Part shown: piece after piece, positions 1-6,651 of the stretch
Numbering within the stretch: the first letter of the stretch is position 1
How the letters are laid out: each line of letters opens with the position of its first letter
Origin: Hymenobacter monticola
GTDB taxonomy: Bacteria > Bacteroidota > Bacteroidia > Cytophagales > Hymenobacteraceae
Assembly (NCBI RefSeq): GCF_022811645.1
Contig: NZ_CP094534.1
Location: 4,526,001-4,590,000, forward strand
Direction: 5' to 3'
DNA length: 64,000 nt
Program-made: the position numbers and the translations under genes
Notes under the pieces: model-generated
Database searches by the model: none
Told to the model about the DNA's origin: nothing
What the model saw: the letters and a program-made list of their open reading frames with translations, nothing else

Positions 1-1
1 C

Positions 2-226
2 TACACCATCCCGCCGAACTACGACTCGATGATTGCCAAGCTCATCACCGTGGCTCAGAGCCGCGAGGAGTGCATTGTGAAAATGAAGCGTGCCCTGAGC
101 GAGTTCGTGGTAGAAGGCGTGAAAACGACCATTCCCTTCCACCTGGCGCTGATGGATGACGAGGATTTCAAGGCCGGGAATTTCACTACGAAATTCCTGG
201 AGACGTTCGATTTCTCGGTGGTGTAA
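2..226 (+). CDS. accC: Biotin carboxylase subunit of acetyl-CoA carboxylase, C-terminal end (partial)
   Basis: The open frame enters from the left edge, so only the last 74 residues are present. They match the C-terminal domain of biotin carboxylase: the segment YDSMIAKL near the start corresponds to the conserved YDSMIGKL of AccC, and [13 protein letters not shown] corresponds to the region just before the C-terminal helices. The enzyme carboxylates the biotin of BCCP with ATP and bicarbonate, the first step of fatty acid synthesis in the cytoplasm. The frame ends in TAA and is followed by a strong hairpin terminator. A related biotin-dependent carboxylase (pyruvate or propionyl-CoA carboxylase) cannot be excluded from this fragment. 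Confidence 0.85.
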   Translation, partial: YTIPPNYDSMIAKLITVAQSREECIVKMKRALSEFVVEGVKTTIPFHLALMDDEDFKAGNFTTKFLETFDFSVV

Positions 227-249
227 ACCTTTGGAATTTAATTTAAGGC

Positions 250-280
250 AAGGCCCAACCAAATCTGGTTGGGCCTTGTC
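250..280 (+). terminator. Rho-independent terminator after accC
   Basis: An 11-bp perfect stem (AAGGCCCAACC at 250-260 with its complement at 267-277) starts 24 nt after the accC stop codon. It is followed by GTCATTTATT, a weak T tract. Confidence 0.7.
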
Positions 281-301
281 ATTTATTCTACCAGCGTGGC
301 C

Positions 302-898
302 ATGAAAAAGCTCTTTCTGATACTGGCGGCGACTCTTAGCTTCTTCAAAGCTCAGGCAGATTACGACCCTACGCTGCTACCAACACTAATTGATGGCTCC
401 GACCTAATTATTTACGGAGAGATTATTGGTGTTCAAAAGGAAGGCATAATCGTTAATGCCATAGAAATAGTTAAAGGGATTGCTCCAAAAGGCGGGATGA
501 TTATCGAAAGGTTTGAGAATTGGACCTGCGCCAGTCGTTTTGCCCCTTACAAAACCGGACAAAAGGAGTTCTTTTTCTTAAAAAAACGGAGGGGCATCGC
601 CAAGTATTTTGCCCTAGGCGCCGCGAATGAAGGCGAAATGCCAGTGGTCAGCCACAAAGTTTATTATAAGTATCAGTATTTAAGCATTGATAAAAACCCA
701 CAATTATTTGCGGTGTATGGTGGGGCAGTGCGCGGATATGTTTATGATAAAACCGAATTCATTAATGCCTTAAAATTTTATTTGAGGCATAGTTCAGATA
801 TACAGACTAACATTGTCCATAATCAGGCCCGCATTGATACTACACGGAATACTGCTCTCTTGCGAATCTTTGAAGAATTAAAAGCACCCCATTTCTAA
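302..898 (+). CDS. Secreted protein of unknown function
   Basis: This encodes 198 residues. The ATG at 302 is preferred over an upstream in-frame start at 269, which lies inside the accC terminator, because it opens directly into a signal peptide: MKKLFLILAATLSFFKAQA, with likely cleavage after AQA. The mature part is mixed alpha/beta with many beta-type stretches, a single Cys pair region (WTCAS) and no motif I can name. Its base composition is clearly more AT-rich than the neighbours, with runs of A and T in third positions, which suggests recent acquisition or relaxed codon selection. The length and secreted nature are all that can be said with confidence. Confidence 0.6.
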   Translation: MKKLFLILAATLSFFKAQADYDPTLLPTLIDGSDLIIYGEIIGVQKEGIIVNAIEIVKGIAPKGGMIIERFENWTCASRFAPYKTGQKEFFFLKKRRGIAKYFALGAANEGEMPVVSHKVYYKYQYLSIDKNPQLFAVYGGAVRGYVYDKTEFINALKFYLRHSSDIQTNIVHNQARIDTTRNTALLRIFEELKAPHF

Positions 899-914
899 GA
901 AAGTCTACTAGCCG

Positions 915-1268
915 ATGTTGATTCGCTACTTACGTATTCTGGCAAGCGGCCTCGCCCTTACCGCCTGCTCCGACACCTGCAACGGCAACATTGAAACCAC
1001 GGTGCTCTTCGCCAAGCCGGGGCCGAATGGCGTGGGTCGCCGCATCTACGTGGACGTGGTAAACAAGCCCGGCCTTGGCACCCAGAAAACGTTGCTCTAT
1101 GAGGGTAAGGAATTTGGTACGTTTCCGCACGTCGTCATCATTCAGGACCCCAATAGCCGGTTTGCGAAGAATTCGAAAATCTGCTTCACCACCTACCGCA
1201 CAGAGGCCGCTGCCACCGGTGGCGACTTGACCGAAGAGGGCATTCCCCAGATAACTATCGAAAAATAG
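915..1268 (+). CDS. Putative lipoprotein of unknown function
   Basis: This encodes 117 residues. The N-terminus MLIRYLRILASGLALTAC is a lipoprotein signal, with a lipobox-like LTAC and the lipidated Cys at residue 18. The remainder is short, contains further cysteines (SDTCNGN) and reads like a small beta-rich domain. It starts 16 nt after the preceding secreted-protein gene, so the two could be cotranscribed, although their base composition differs: this gene is GC-rich like the rest of the chromosome. No family was recognised. Confidence 0.6.
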   Translation: MLIRYLRILASGLALTACSDTCNGNIETTVLFAKPGPNGVGRRIYVDVVNKPGLGTQKTLLYEGKEFGTFPHVVIIQDPNSRFAKNSKICFTTYRTEAAATGGDLTEEGIPQITIEK

Positions 1269-1298
1269 TGGGCTTGCTATTCCGTGCAACCCCGCGGC

Positions 1299-1337
1299 AA
1301 GGCCGGGACTCTGACGAAGAGTTCCGGCCTTCCTATT
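1299..1337 (+). terminator. Terminator after the lipoprotein gene
   Basis: A 14-bp stem with one G-T pair (1299-1312 with 1318-1331) and a 5-nt loop lies 30 nt after the stop codon. It is followed by CCTATTTT. Confidence 0.6.
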
Positions 1338-1344
1338 TTGCGCC

Positions 1345-1731
1345 ATGCTGCTTCGCTGCCTGCTATTTTACCTCTGCCTCATCCCCTGCCTGACGCAGGC
1401 CCAGGAGGTCTCGACGCCGCGTTCGGTGCGCGACTCGGCTTACGCGGTGCACAACCTATTTCGGGACCGGCGGCATCGCGCCCTGGAGGGCGGCTCGATG
1501 GGGCTGGCCGGCCTGGTTGGGGCTGGGATGGCGGCGGCCAACAAGCAGCCGGGGATGGCGGGCGGCCTGGTGCTCATCACCGGGTTTTTCACGGCGCTCG
1601 ACCTGCGGCAAATGAGCCGCTACAGCGAAAGCCGGGAAACGCTGGTGACCACGCGCTACGAGCAGGGCTGGCCCCTGCCGCCCGACGTGCGGGGGCGGTT
1701 AAAGGCCAAATATTTTCACGCGCTAAAATGA
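1345..1731 (+). CDS. Small secreted or membrane protein of unknown function
   Basis: This encodes 128 residues. The first 20 (MLLRCLLFYLCLIPCLTQAQ) form a typical signal peptide ending in AQA-like small residues. A glycine- and alanine-rich hydrophobic stretch follows at about 50-80 (GGSMGLAGLVGAGMAAANKQ, then GGLVLITGFFTAL). It could be one or two membrane segments. The C-terminus is basic and polar. No known family was recognised. It stands after a terminator and 51 nt before the next gene on the same strand. Confidence 0.55.
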   Translation: MLLRCLLFYLCLIPCLTQAQEVSTPRSVRDSAYAVHNLFRDRRHRALEGGSMGLAGLVGAGMAAANKQPGMAGGLVLITGFFTALDLRQMSRYSESRETLVTTRYEQGWPLPPDVRGRLKAKYFHALK

Positions 1732-1782
1732 GCAGCAACGGTTTTGCCACTACCGAAGTCTTGTCAGCTTTTCTGCTCTGCA

Positions 1783-2178
1783 ATGAAACACTGTTACTTG
1801 TTCATCTTAGGGTTCGCCGTTGTCCCTGCCAAAACCATGGCTCAAGTTCCGGCTGTTCCCCGCCAATTGCCTCAGCAACCGGCCGCTTGGAACGCCCAGC
1901 CGGCAACCCGCTCCGCGCCGGCCTTGAGCCAGACGGCCTGGCGTTTCGAAACGATGCCCGTAGCAGAATTTGTGGATGAGCAACCGGGGGCCATTCGGTT
2001 CCGGCTGGTGGTCAATGCCGCGGGCCAGCTCGATTCGGTGGTCACGGTCAGCAGCAATGTGTCGGCCCGGCAGGAAGCCTTGTGCCGCCAGGCTTTGGGA
2101 ACGGTTCGGTTCGTCAACAACCAGCCTACTCCAGCCCCGAGCGTGGGCTTCTACACGTTCAAATTCAGCGTGCGCTAG
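1783..2178 (+). CDS. Secreted protein with a TonB C-terminal-like domain
   Basis: This encodes 131 residues from the ATG at 1783, which is chosen because it opens a signal peptide (MKHCYLFILGFAVVPAKTMA). A Pro/Gln/Ala-rich linker follows, then a domain of about 75 residues with the pattern GAIRFRLVVNAAGQLDSVV and a final FYTFKFSVR strand. That pattern is the usual signature of the TonB C-terminal fold in small periplasmic proteins of Bacteroidota. Unlike real TonB it has no membrane anchor beyond the signal peptide, so energy transduction is not implied. Its last 14 bases overlap the end of the convergent hutF gene. Confidence 0.6.
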   Translation: MKHCYLFILGFAVVPAKTMAQVPAVPRQLPQQPAAWNAQPATRSAPALSQTAWRFETMPVAEFVDEQPGAIRFRLVVNAAGQLDSVVTVSSNVSARQEALCRQALGTVRFVNNQPTPAPSVGFYTFKFSVR

Positions 2179-3490
2179 CATCGGCTTCCCCCGCCCGGTA
2201 GGCCCATTGCCCGTCTACCAGCGTGCCGAGAATGGCCGTGGGGTCGGCAGTGTAGACGAGGGCAGGCAGTAGGTGCGCGGTGCCGGCCTGGGCCAGCAGG
2301 GGCTGCTTCAGGTCGTACACCACGGCGTCGAGGGGCTGGCCCAATGCGAAGTAGTTGGCGGGGGTGCGGCCGGCGGCACGGTGGCCGGCAAAGAAGGTTT
2401 TATCAACCAGTACTGAGGCTCCATCGGCGAAGATGTTGCGGCGGCGGTGAATGAGGCGCTGCCCGTAATCGAGCCAGCGCAGGTCTTCCAGCGGGTTGAG
2501 GCTGATGTGGCTGTCGGTGCCAATGGACCAGCGGCCGCCTGCTTCGGCGTAGTCGACCAGCGAGAAGATGCCGTCGCCGAGGTTGCCCTCGGTGCCGGGG
2601 CAGAGCACCACATGGGCGCCGGACTGAGCTAGGCGGGTGATTTCGGCGGGCGTGAGGTGGGTGCAGTGCACGAGGTGGAACCGCTCATTCAGCGGCAGGT
2701 TGTCGACCAGCCACTCCACCGGGCGGGCGCCGAGGTGGGCCTGGCAGCGCTCTACTTCCAGGGTTTGCTCGGCGGCGTGCAGGTGAAAGGGCAGTTCCGC
2801 GGGGCCTTGGGCGTGGGTGGCCAGCACGTCGGCTGCTTCCACGGCCCGGAGCGAGTGCACGCCGAAGCCCAGGCTGGCGCGCTCGTAGGCTGCCACGGCC
2901 GGGCGACTGGCGTCGAGCAACTTCAAGTAAGCGTCGAGCGTGGGCGAGATGAAGCGGCGCTGCCGGGGCGCGGGCTCACGGCCGAAATCGCCCTTCTGGT
3001 AAAACACCGGCACCAGCGTGATTTTGATGCCGGCCGTGCGGGCGGCAGCCACCAGGCGCTCGCCCATCTCGGCCAGGTTGGCGTAGGGGCGGCCGGTGGG
3101 GTCGTGGTGCAGGTAGTGAAATTCGACTACCGAGGTGTAGCCGTTGCGCAGCAGATGGCGGTAGAGGGTGGTGGCCACCTGCTCGTTCTGCTCGGGCGAG
3201 AAGGTCTCGGCGCAGGCGTACATCGCCTCGCGCCAGCTCCAGAAATCGTCGCGCGTGCCGGGCTCGTGCTGCTCGGCGTGCCCGGCCATGCCGTACTGGA
3301 AAGCGTGCGAGTGAGCGTTCTGGAAGCCCGGCAGGGCCGCGCCTTCTACCTTTTCGATGCTGATTTCGGGGCCGATGGGCGGCTCTGCGGCGAGGTATTC
3401 GATGAGGCCTTGCGCATTCACGCCCACGTAAGCGGGGCTGAGCCAGCCGTCTTTCAGCAGCAGGGAGGAGAAACGGTAATAAGTCGTCAT
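2165..3490 (-). CDS. hutF: Formimidoylglutamate deiminase
   Basis: This encodes 441 residues, the usual length for HutF. It is an amidohydrolase-superfamily metal enzyme that converts N-formimidoyl-L-glutamate to N-formyl-L-glutamate and ammonia, in the five-enzyme variant of histidine degradation. Visible features are the metal-binding HSH (PGFQNAHSHAFQ, His60 and His62), the HLHAAEQ and HCTHL motifs in the barrel, and GTDSHISLNP carrying the catalytic Asp. The family-typical FWSWRE and EFHYLHH stretches separate it from guanine deaminases. It lies 25 nt downstream of hutG on the same strand, so the two form an operon that makes glutamate and formate from formimidoylglutamate. No hutH, hutU or hutI is in the window. 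Confidence 0.9.
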   Translation of the reverse strand: MTTYYRFSSLLLKDGWLSPAYVGVNAQGLIEYLAAEPPIGPEISIEKVEGAALPGFQNAHSHAFQYGMAGHAEQHEPGTRDDFWSWREAMYACAETFSPEQNEQVATTLYRHLLRNGYTSVVEFHYLHHDPTGRPYANLAEMGERLVAAARTAGIKITLVPVFYQKGDFGREPAPRQRRFISPTLDAYLKLLDASRPAVAAYERASLGFGVHSLRAVEAADVLATHAQGPAELPFHLHAAEQTLEVERCQAHLGARPVEWLVDNLPLNERFHLVHCTHLTPAEITRLAQSGAHVVLCPGTEGNLGDGIFSLVDYAEAGGRWSIGTDSHISLNPLEDLRWLDYGQRLIHRRRNIFADGASVLVDKTFFAGHRAAGRTPANYFALGQPLDAVVYDLKQPLLAQAGTAHLLPALVYTADPTAILGTLVDGQWAYRAGEADASAR

Positions 3491-3515
3491 ATCAGGCGAA
3501 GCGGGTGGGAAAGGT

Positions 3516-4319
3516 TTAAGCAGTGAAAAGCGACTGGCCCAGTGTGCTCAGCGTCTGGCGCAGGACGGCGCGAATCTGAGTGGCCCGCTCCGGGCTATAG
3601 GCTTGTTCGGTGTCGTCCATGTACACGTCTTTGGCCATTTCCAGCTGCAGCGCGTGCTGCTGCGCCTCGGGCCGCCCAAAATGCCGGGTGATGTAGCCGC
3701 CCTTGAAAGGCGTGTTGTGGCTGAGCGAATACGACCCGCTGCCAAGCTGTTCCAACGCCTGCTGAATCAGCGCGGCAGAAGCGGAAGCCTCATCGGCGCT
3801 GCCCAGAATCAGGTCCGGGAACGGGCCGTTGTGAATGGCCGGCACCTGGCGGCGGATGGAGTGGCAGTCCCAGAGCAGCACCTGGCCGAAGCGAGCTTTG
3901 GTTTCATCGAGCAGCTGTTGAAGGGCTTCATGATAGGGTTCGAAGTAGAGGGCTTTGCGGCGAGCTACTTCGTCGGGCGCCACTACGGTGCGTTCGTCTT
4001 GGTAAATGGGTTCGCCCAGGAAGGTGGTGCTAGTGCACAGGCCGGTGAGCACGCGGCCGTCGTGGTAAAGGGGACTGCTGTCGGGGTTGCGGTTCAAGTC
4101 GACCACCCAGCGGCTATAATTAGCTTTAAGTATGGGCAGCCCCAGCTCGGTGGCAAAATCGTAGAGCCGGTGCACGAACCAGTCGGTATCGTCGGGGGGC
4201 AGCAGGCTTGGCCTGAGCTCGGCTTGGATGTCGTCGGGAAAGGCAGTGCCGGCGTGGGGTACGCTGATGACGATGGGAAGAAGTGGGGCGGCGGGGCGGG
4301 TAAGGTCAAAAAGCTGCAT
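3516..4319 (-). CDS. hutG: N-formylglutamate amidohydrolase
   Basis: This encodes 267 residues. The ATG at 4319 is chosen because homology begins there (MQLFDLTRPAAPLLPIVIS); upstream in-frame codons run into the decayed Uma2 region. The enzyme hydrolyses N-formyl-L-glutamate to L-glutamate and formate. The family motifs SVPHAG (19-24), DLNRNP (74-79) and the WDCHSI and HNTPFKGGYITRHFG segments are present, carrying the metal and substrate ligands. It is the first gene of a two-gene operon with hutF, whose product supplies its substrate. A TACTTTCG box 20 nt before the start is a possible, non-ideal promoter. Confidence 0.9.
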   Translation of the reverse strand: MQLFDLTRPAAPLLPIVISVPHAGTAFPDDIQAELRPSLLPPDDTDWFVHRLYDFATELGLPILKANYSRWVVDLNRNPDSSPLYHDGRVLTGLCTSTTFLGEPIYQDERTVVAPDEVARRKALYFEPYHEALQQLLDETKARFGQVLLWDCHSIRRQVPAIHNGPFPDLILGSADEASASAALIQQALEQLGSGSYSLSHNTPFKGGYITRHFGRPEAQQHALQLEMAKDVYMDDTEQAYSPERATQIRAVLRQTLSTLGQSLFTA

Positions 4320-4339
4320 GGCGGGCGGGATTGGCGCTG

Positions 4340-4347
4340 CGAAAGTA
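4340..4347 (-). promoter_or_regulatory. Possible -7 box of the hutG-hutF operon
   Basis: The minus strand reads TACTTTCG, one mismatch from the Bacteroidota TAnnTTTG box, 20 nt before the hutG start. No TTTG was seen at the -33 position. Confidence 0.3.
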
Positions 4348-4380
4348 GCCCCGGTTTCGCTCGATTCAGGCGGCCGTGGT

Positions 4381-4728
4381 CCGGATTTCGCACTGGTAGA
4401 GCAGTCCGACATCCGGCATGAAAATGGCCGCGGCGAGATTTTTCCAGTGGACGGCTTCGACACGCCCGAGGCCATGGCGGGCGGTACCAAGAGCCACAAC
4501 CGTTTGATTCAGAACTGCGCCTCCGCCCTGCGAACCGGCCTTGCAGGAAGCGACTGCGAGGTATTCGCCAAAAACGTGAAGCTGGCACTGGCGGATGCCA
4601 ACTATTTTAATTACCCCGACGTGGTGGTGAGCTGCGACCCCGCCGATGACGCCCCACGCACGGTACACACCCCGACGCTGGTCATTGAAGTGCTACCGAA
4701 AAGCACCGAAGCCCGCGACAGTAATTGA
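4381..4728 (+). pseudogene. Remnant of a Uma2-family PD-(D/E)XK nuclease-like gene
   Basis: The plus-strand frame here reads like the middle of a Uma2 protein (DUF820, restriction-endonuclease fold): GEIF, AMAGGTKSHNRL, VKLALADANYFNYPDVVVSC and then TLVIEVLPKSTEARD. In intact members the YPDVVV Asp and the EVL Glu are catalytic ligands. The frame stops right after STEARDSN, where normal members continue for about 60-70 residues. About ten residues (PVDGFDTPE) interrupt the usually contiguous GEIFAMAGGT, and no proper N-terminus is visible. It is therefore best read as a decayed copy. It sits between the divergent hutG start and the E2 promoter, followed by a terminator that may have belonged to it. 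Confidence 0.65.
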
Positions 4729-4745
4729 GCCATTCTTACTCAAAA

Positions 4746-4790
4746 AACGCCCCTGCCGGACATTCCGGCGGGGGCGTTCGGCTTTTGGGC
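4746..4790 (+). terminator. Terminator downstream of the Uma2 remnant
   Basis: A 15-bp stem with one wobble pair (4746-4760 with 4764-4778) and a CAT loop is followed by CGGCTTTT. An A tract lies just before the stem, so it could also work on the other strand. Confidence 0.7.
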
Positions 4791-4798
4791 TACCTTTG
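4791..4798 (+). promoter_or_regulatory. -7 box (TACCTTTG) upstream of the E2 gene
   Basis: TACCTTTG followed by CGGC matches the Bacteroidota TAnnTTTG box and lies 53 nt before the ATG. No convincing -33 TTTG is visible because the position is occupied by the preceding terminator. Confidence 0.5.
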
Positions 4799-4851
4799 CG
4801 GCACCAAACTCCCACCCCACCCCCAATTACTCCCAAAACTCCTCCTTACCT

Positions 4852-6252
4852 ATGGCACGAGTGGAAATGACGATGCCCAAAATGGGCGAATCCATTATGG
4901 AAGGCACCGTCCTGAAATGGCTCAAGCAAGTCGGCGACACGATTGAACAAGACGAATCAGTGCTGGAAGTGGCCACCGACAAAGTGGATACCGAAGTGCC
5001 CGCCATCTACGCCGGCGTATTGCAGGAAATACTGGTGCAGGAAGGCCAGGTAGTGGCCGTGGGCGCCCCCATCGCCGTGGTCGAAACCGAGGCAGCCAAC
5101 GCGGGTGCTTCGGCCCCGGCCAGCGCCCCCGCCGCTGCCAGCAACGGCAGCGCTCCCGACGCCGGCGTGGCCGAAGTGCCTTATTTGCCCAGCAACGATG
5201 CTGCCCCGGTTACCCAACCGGCCTTGAATGGCGCCGAGCACCAGCCCGGGCGCTTCCTCTCGCCGCTCGTGCTCAGCATTGCCCGCGAAGAAGGCGTGAG
5301 CATGGCCGACCTCGAATACCTGCCCGGCACCGGCAAGGAAAACCGCGTGACCAAGAAGGACATTCTGGATTACGTGTCTGCCGGCAAGCCCGCCCTCGGT
5401 CCGAAAGCGGCCACTGCGGCGGCTCCCGCCACGGCGGCCCCGGTCGCTCAGCCGCAAGCGGCCGCGCCTCAGCCAGCACCTGCCGCGGCACCAGCGCCCG
5501 CGTCGCAAGCCGCTGCCAGCAAGCCCGCCCCGAGCGTGAGCGGTGGCCAGGAGCTCATCGAGATGGACCGCATGCGCAAGATGATTGCTCAGCGCATGGT
5601 GGACTCGAAGCGCATTTCGCCCCACGTCACCAGCTTCGTGGAAGCCGACGTGACCGACATCGTGAACTGGCGCAACAAGCACAAGGATGCCTACAAGAAG
5701 CGCGAGGGCGAAAACCTCACCTTCACGCCCATTTTCATCCAGGCCGTGGCTCGCGCCATTCAGGATTTCCCGAACATCAACGTGTCGGTGGATGGCGACT
5801 ACATCATCAAGAAGCGCGACATCAACATCGGCGTGGCCGTGGCCCTGCCCTCGGGCAACCTGATTGTGCCCGTCATTCACAACGCCGACCAGCTCAACCT
5901 CAATGGCCTCACCAAGAAGGTGAACGACCTCGCGGGCCGCGCCCGCATCAACAAGCTCACCCCCGCCGACCTCGAAGGTGGCACCTACACGCTGAGCAAC
6001 GTGGGCTCGTTCGGCAACGTGATGGGCACGCCCATCATCATGCAACCGCAGGTGGCCATCATGGCCGTGGGCGCCATTAAGAAGAAGCCCGCTGTGATTG
6101 AAACGCCGCAGGGCGACCTCATCGGCATCCGCCACTTCATGTTCCTGAGCCACAGCTACGACCACCGTGTGGTGGACGGCTCGCTCGGCGGTATGTTCGT
6201 GCGCCGCGTGGCCGACTACCTGGAGCAGTTCGACCCGAATACGGCGATTTAA
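4852..6252 (+). CDS. 2-oxo acid dehydrogenase complex E2 component (dihydrolipoamide acyltransferase)
   Basis: This encodes 466 residues with the full E2 layout. There is one lipoyl domain (1-80) with the lipoylated Lys44 in TDKVDTEV, then an Ala/Pro-rich linker and a peripheral subunit-binding domain at about 132-173 (RFLSPLVLSIAREEGV, then GRVT-like ENRVTKKDIL). A second Ala/Pro/Gln linker leads to the acyltransferase core with the catalytic SYDHRVVDG (His438, Asp442). It transfers acyl groups from lipoamide to CoA. One lipoyl domain and the DKVDTEV context favour a branched-chain or broad-specificity E2 over pyruvate dehydrogenase, but substrate cannot be settled from sequence. No E1 or E3 gene is adjacent. 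Confidence 0.85.
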   Translation: MARVEMTMPKMGESIMEGTVLKWLKQVGDTIEQDESVLEVATDKVDTEVPAIYAGVLQEILVQEGQVVAVGAPIAVVETEAANAGASAPASAPAAASNGSAPDAGVAEVPYLPSNDAAPVTQPALNGAEHQPGRFLSPLVLSIAREEGVSMADLEYLPGTGKENRVTKKDILDYVSAGKPALGPKAATAAAPATAAPVAQPQAAAPQPAPAAAPAPASQAAASKPAPSVSGGQELIEMDRMRKMIAQRMVDSKRISPHVTSFVEADVTDIVNWRNKHKDAYKKREGENLTFTPIFIQAVARAIQDFPNINVSVDGDYIIKKRDINIGVAVALPSGNLIVPVIHNADQLNLNGLTKKVNDLAGRARINKLTPADLEGGTYTLSNVGSFGNVMGTPIIMQPQVAIMAVGAIKKKPAVIETPQGDLIGIRHFMFLSHSYDHRVVDGSLGGMFVRRVADYLEQFDPNTAI

Positions 6253-6266
6253 GCGCTGTTCAGTTG

Positions 6267-6358
6267 AACGTCATGCAGAGCGCAGCGAAGCATCTTGCGT
6301 GCAAGAGTAAATAATTACTTCTGCACGCAAGATGCTTCGCTGCGCTCTGCATGACGTT
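6267..6358. repeat. Intergenic inverted doublet, family A (copy 1)
   Basis: Two perfect 37-nt arms (6267-6303 and 6322-6358) are separated by 18 nt. Each arm contains GTCATGCAGAGCGCAGCG followed by AAGCATCTTG. A related doublet at 38524-38613 shares the AGCGCAGCGAAG core. It lies between the E2 stop codon and the start of the next gene and might also act as a terminator. Confidence 0.85.
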
Positions 6359-6382
6359 CTATTTTATCCCCTTTTGTTTCAC

Positions 6383-6580
6383 ATGAAAAATCTCCTCTTC
6401 ATCGGGGCGCTGGTGCTGGCGCTGGGCCTCATCGGCTATTTGTACCAGCAGCTCACCGCCACCGAAAAAGCCCTGCAACAAGCCGAGCAACGCTTCACCG
6501 ATTGCCAGAAAGTGACTTTTCAGCTTCAGAATCAGTTGGCGCCGCTGCAGAAAAAGCAGCCCGGTGGCATTCCGGAATAG
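6383..6580 (+). CDS. Small membrane-anchored coiled-coil protein
   Basis: This encodes 65 residues. The ATG at 6383 is chosen because an upstream in-frame ATG at 6332 lies inside the inverted repeat. Residues 4-21 (LLFIGALVLALGLIGYLY) form one membrane helix or uncleaved signal. They are followed by a heptad-like stretch rich in Gln, Glu, Ala and Leu (about 22-56), suggesting a coiled coil, and a polar tail. The architecture resembles small SlyX- or FtsB/FtsL-like proteins, but no sequence link supports such a role. It ends at a strong bidirectional terminator. Confidence 0.55.
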   Translation: MKNLLFIGALVLALGLIGYLYQQLTATEKALQQAEQRFTDCQKVTFQLQNQLAPLQKKQPGGIPE

Positions 6581-6583
6581 CAT

Positions 6584-6648
6584 CAAGACAACGCATCAAA
6601 AAAGCCGCTCCCAGATTTAGAGAGCGGCTTTTTTGATGCGTTGTCTTG
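6584..6648. terminator. Bidirectional terminator between the small membrane protein gene and valS
   Basis: A perfect 27-bp stem (6584-6610 with 6622-6648) with an 11-nt loop contains A and T runs on both flanks of a GC core. It serves the two convergent genes; the valS stop is 3 nt away. Confidence 0.9.
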
Positions 6649-6651
6649 AAA

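Noticed and set aside
4320..4499. Extension of hutG to an upstream start at 4499
   Set aside because: The 60 extra residues have no similarity to the family and overlap the Uma2 remnant. The family start is at 4319.
6332..6382. Upstream ATG for the small membrane protein gene
   Set aside because: It lies inside the right arm of a perfect inverted repeat; the ATG at 6383 opens a normal membrane helix.
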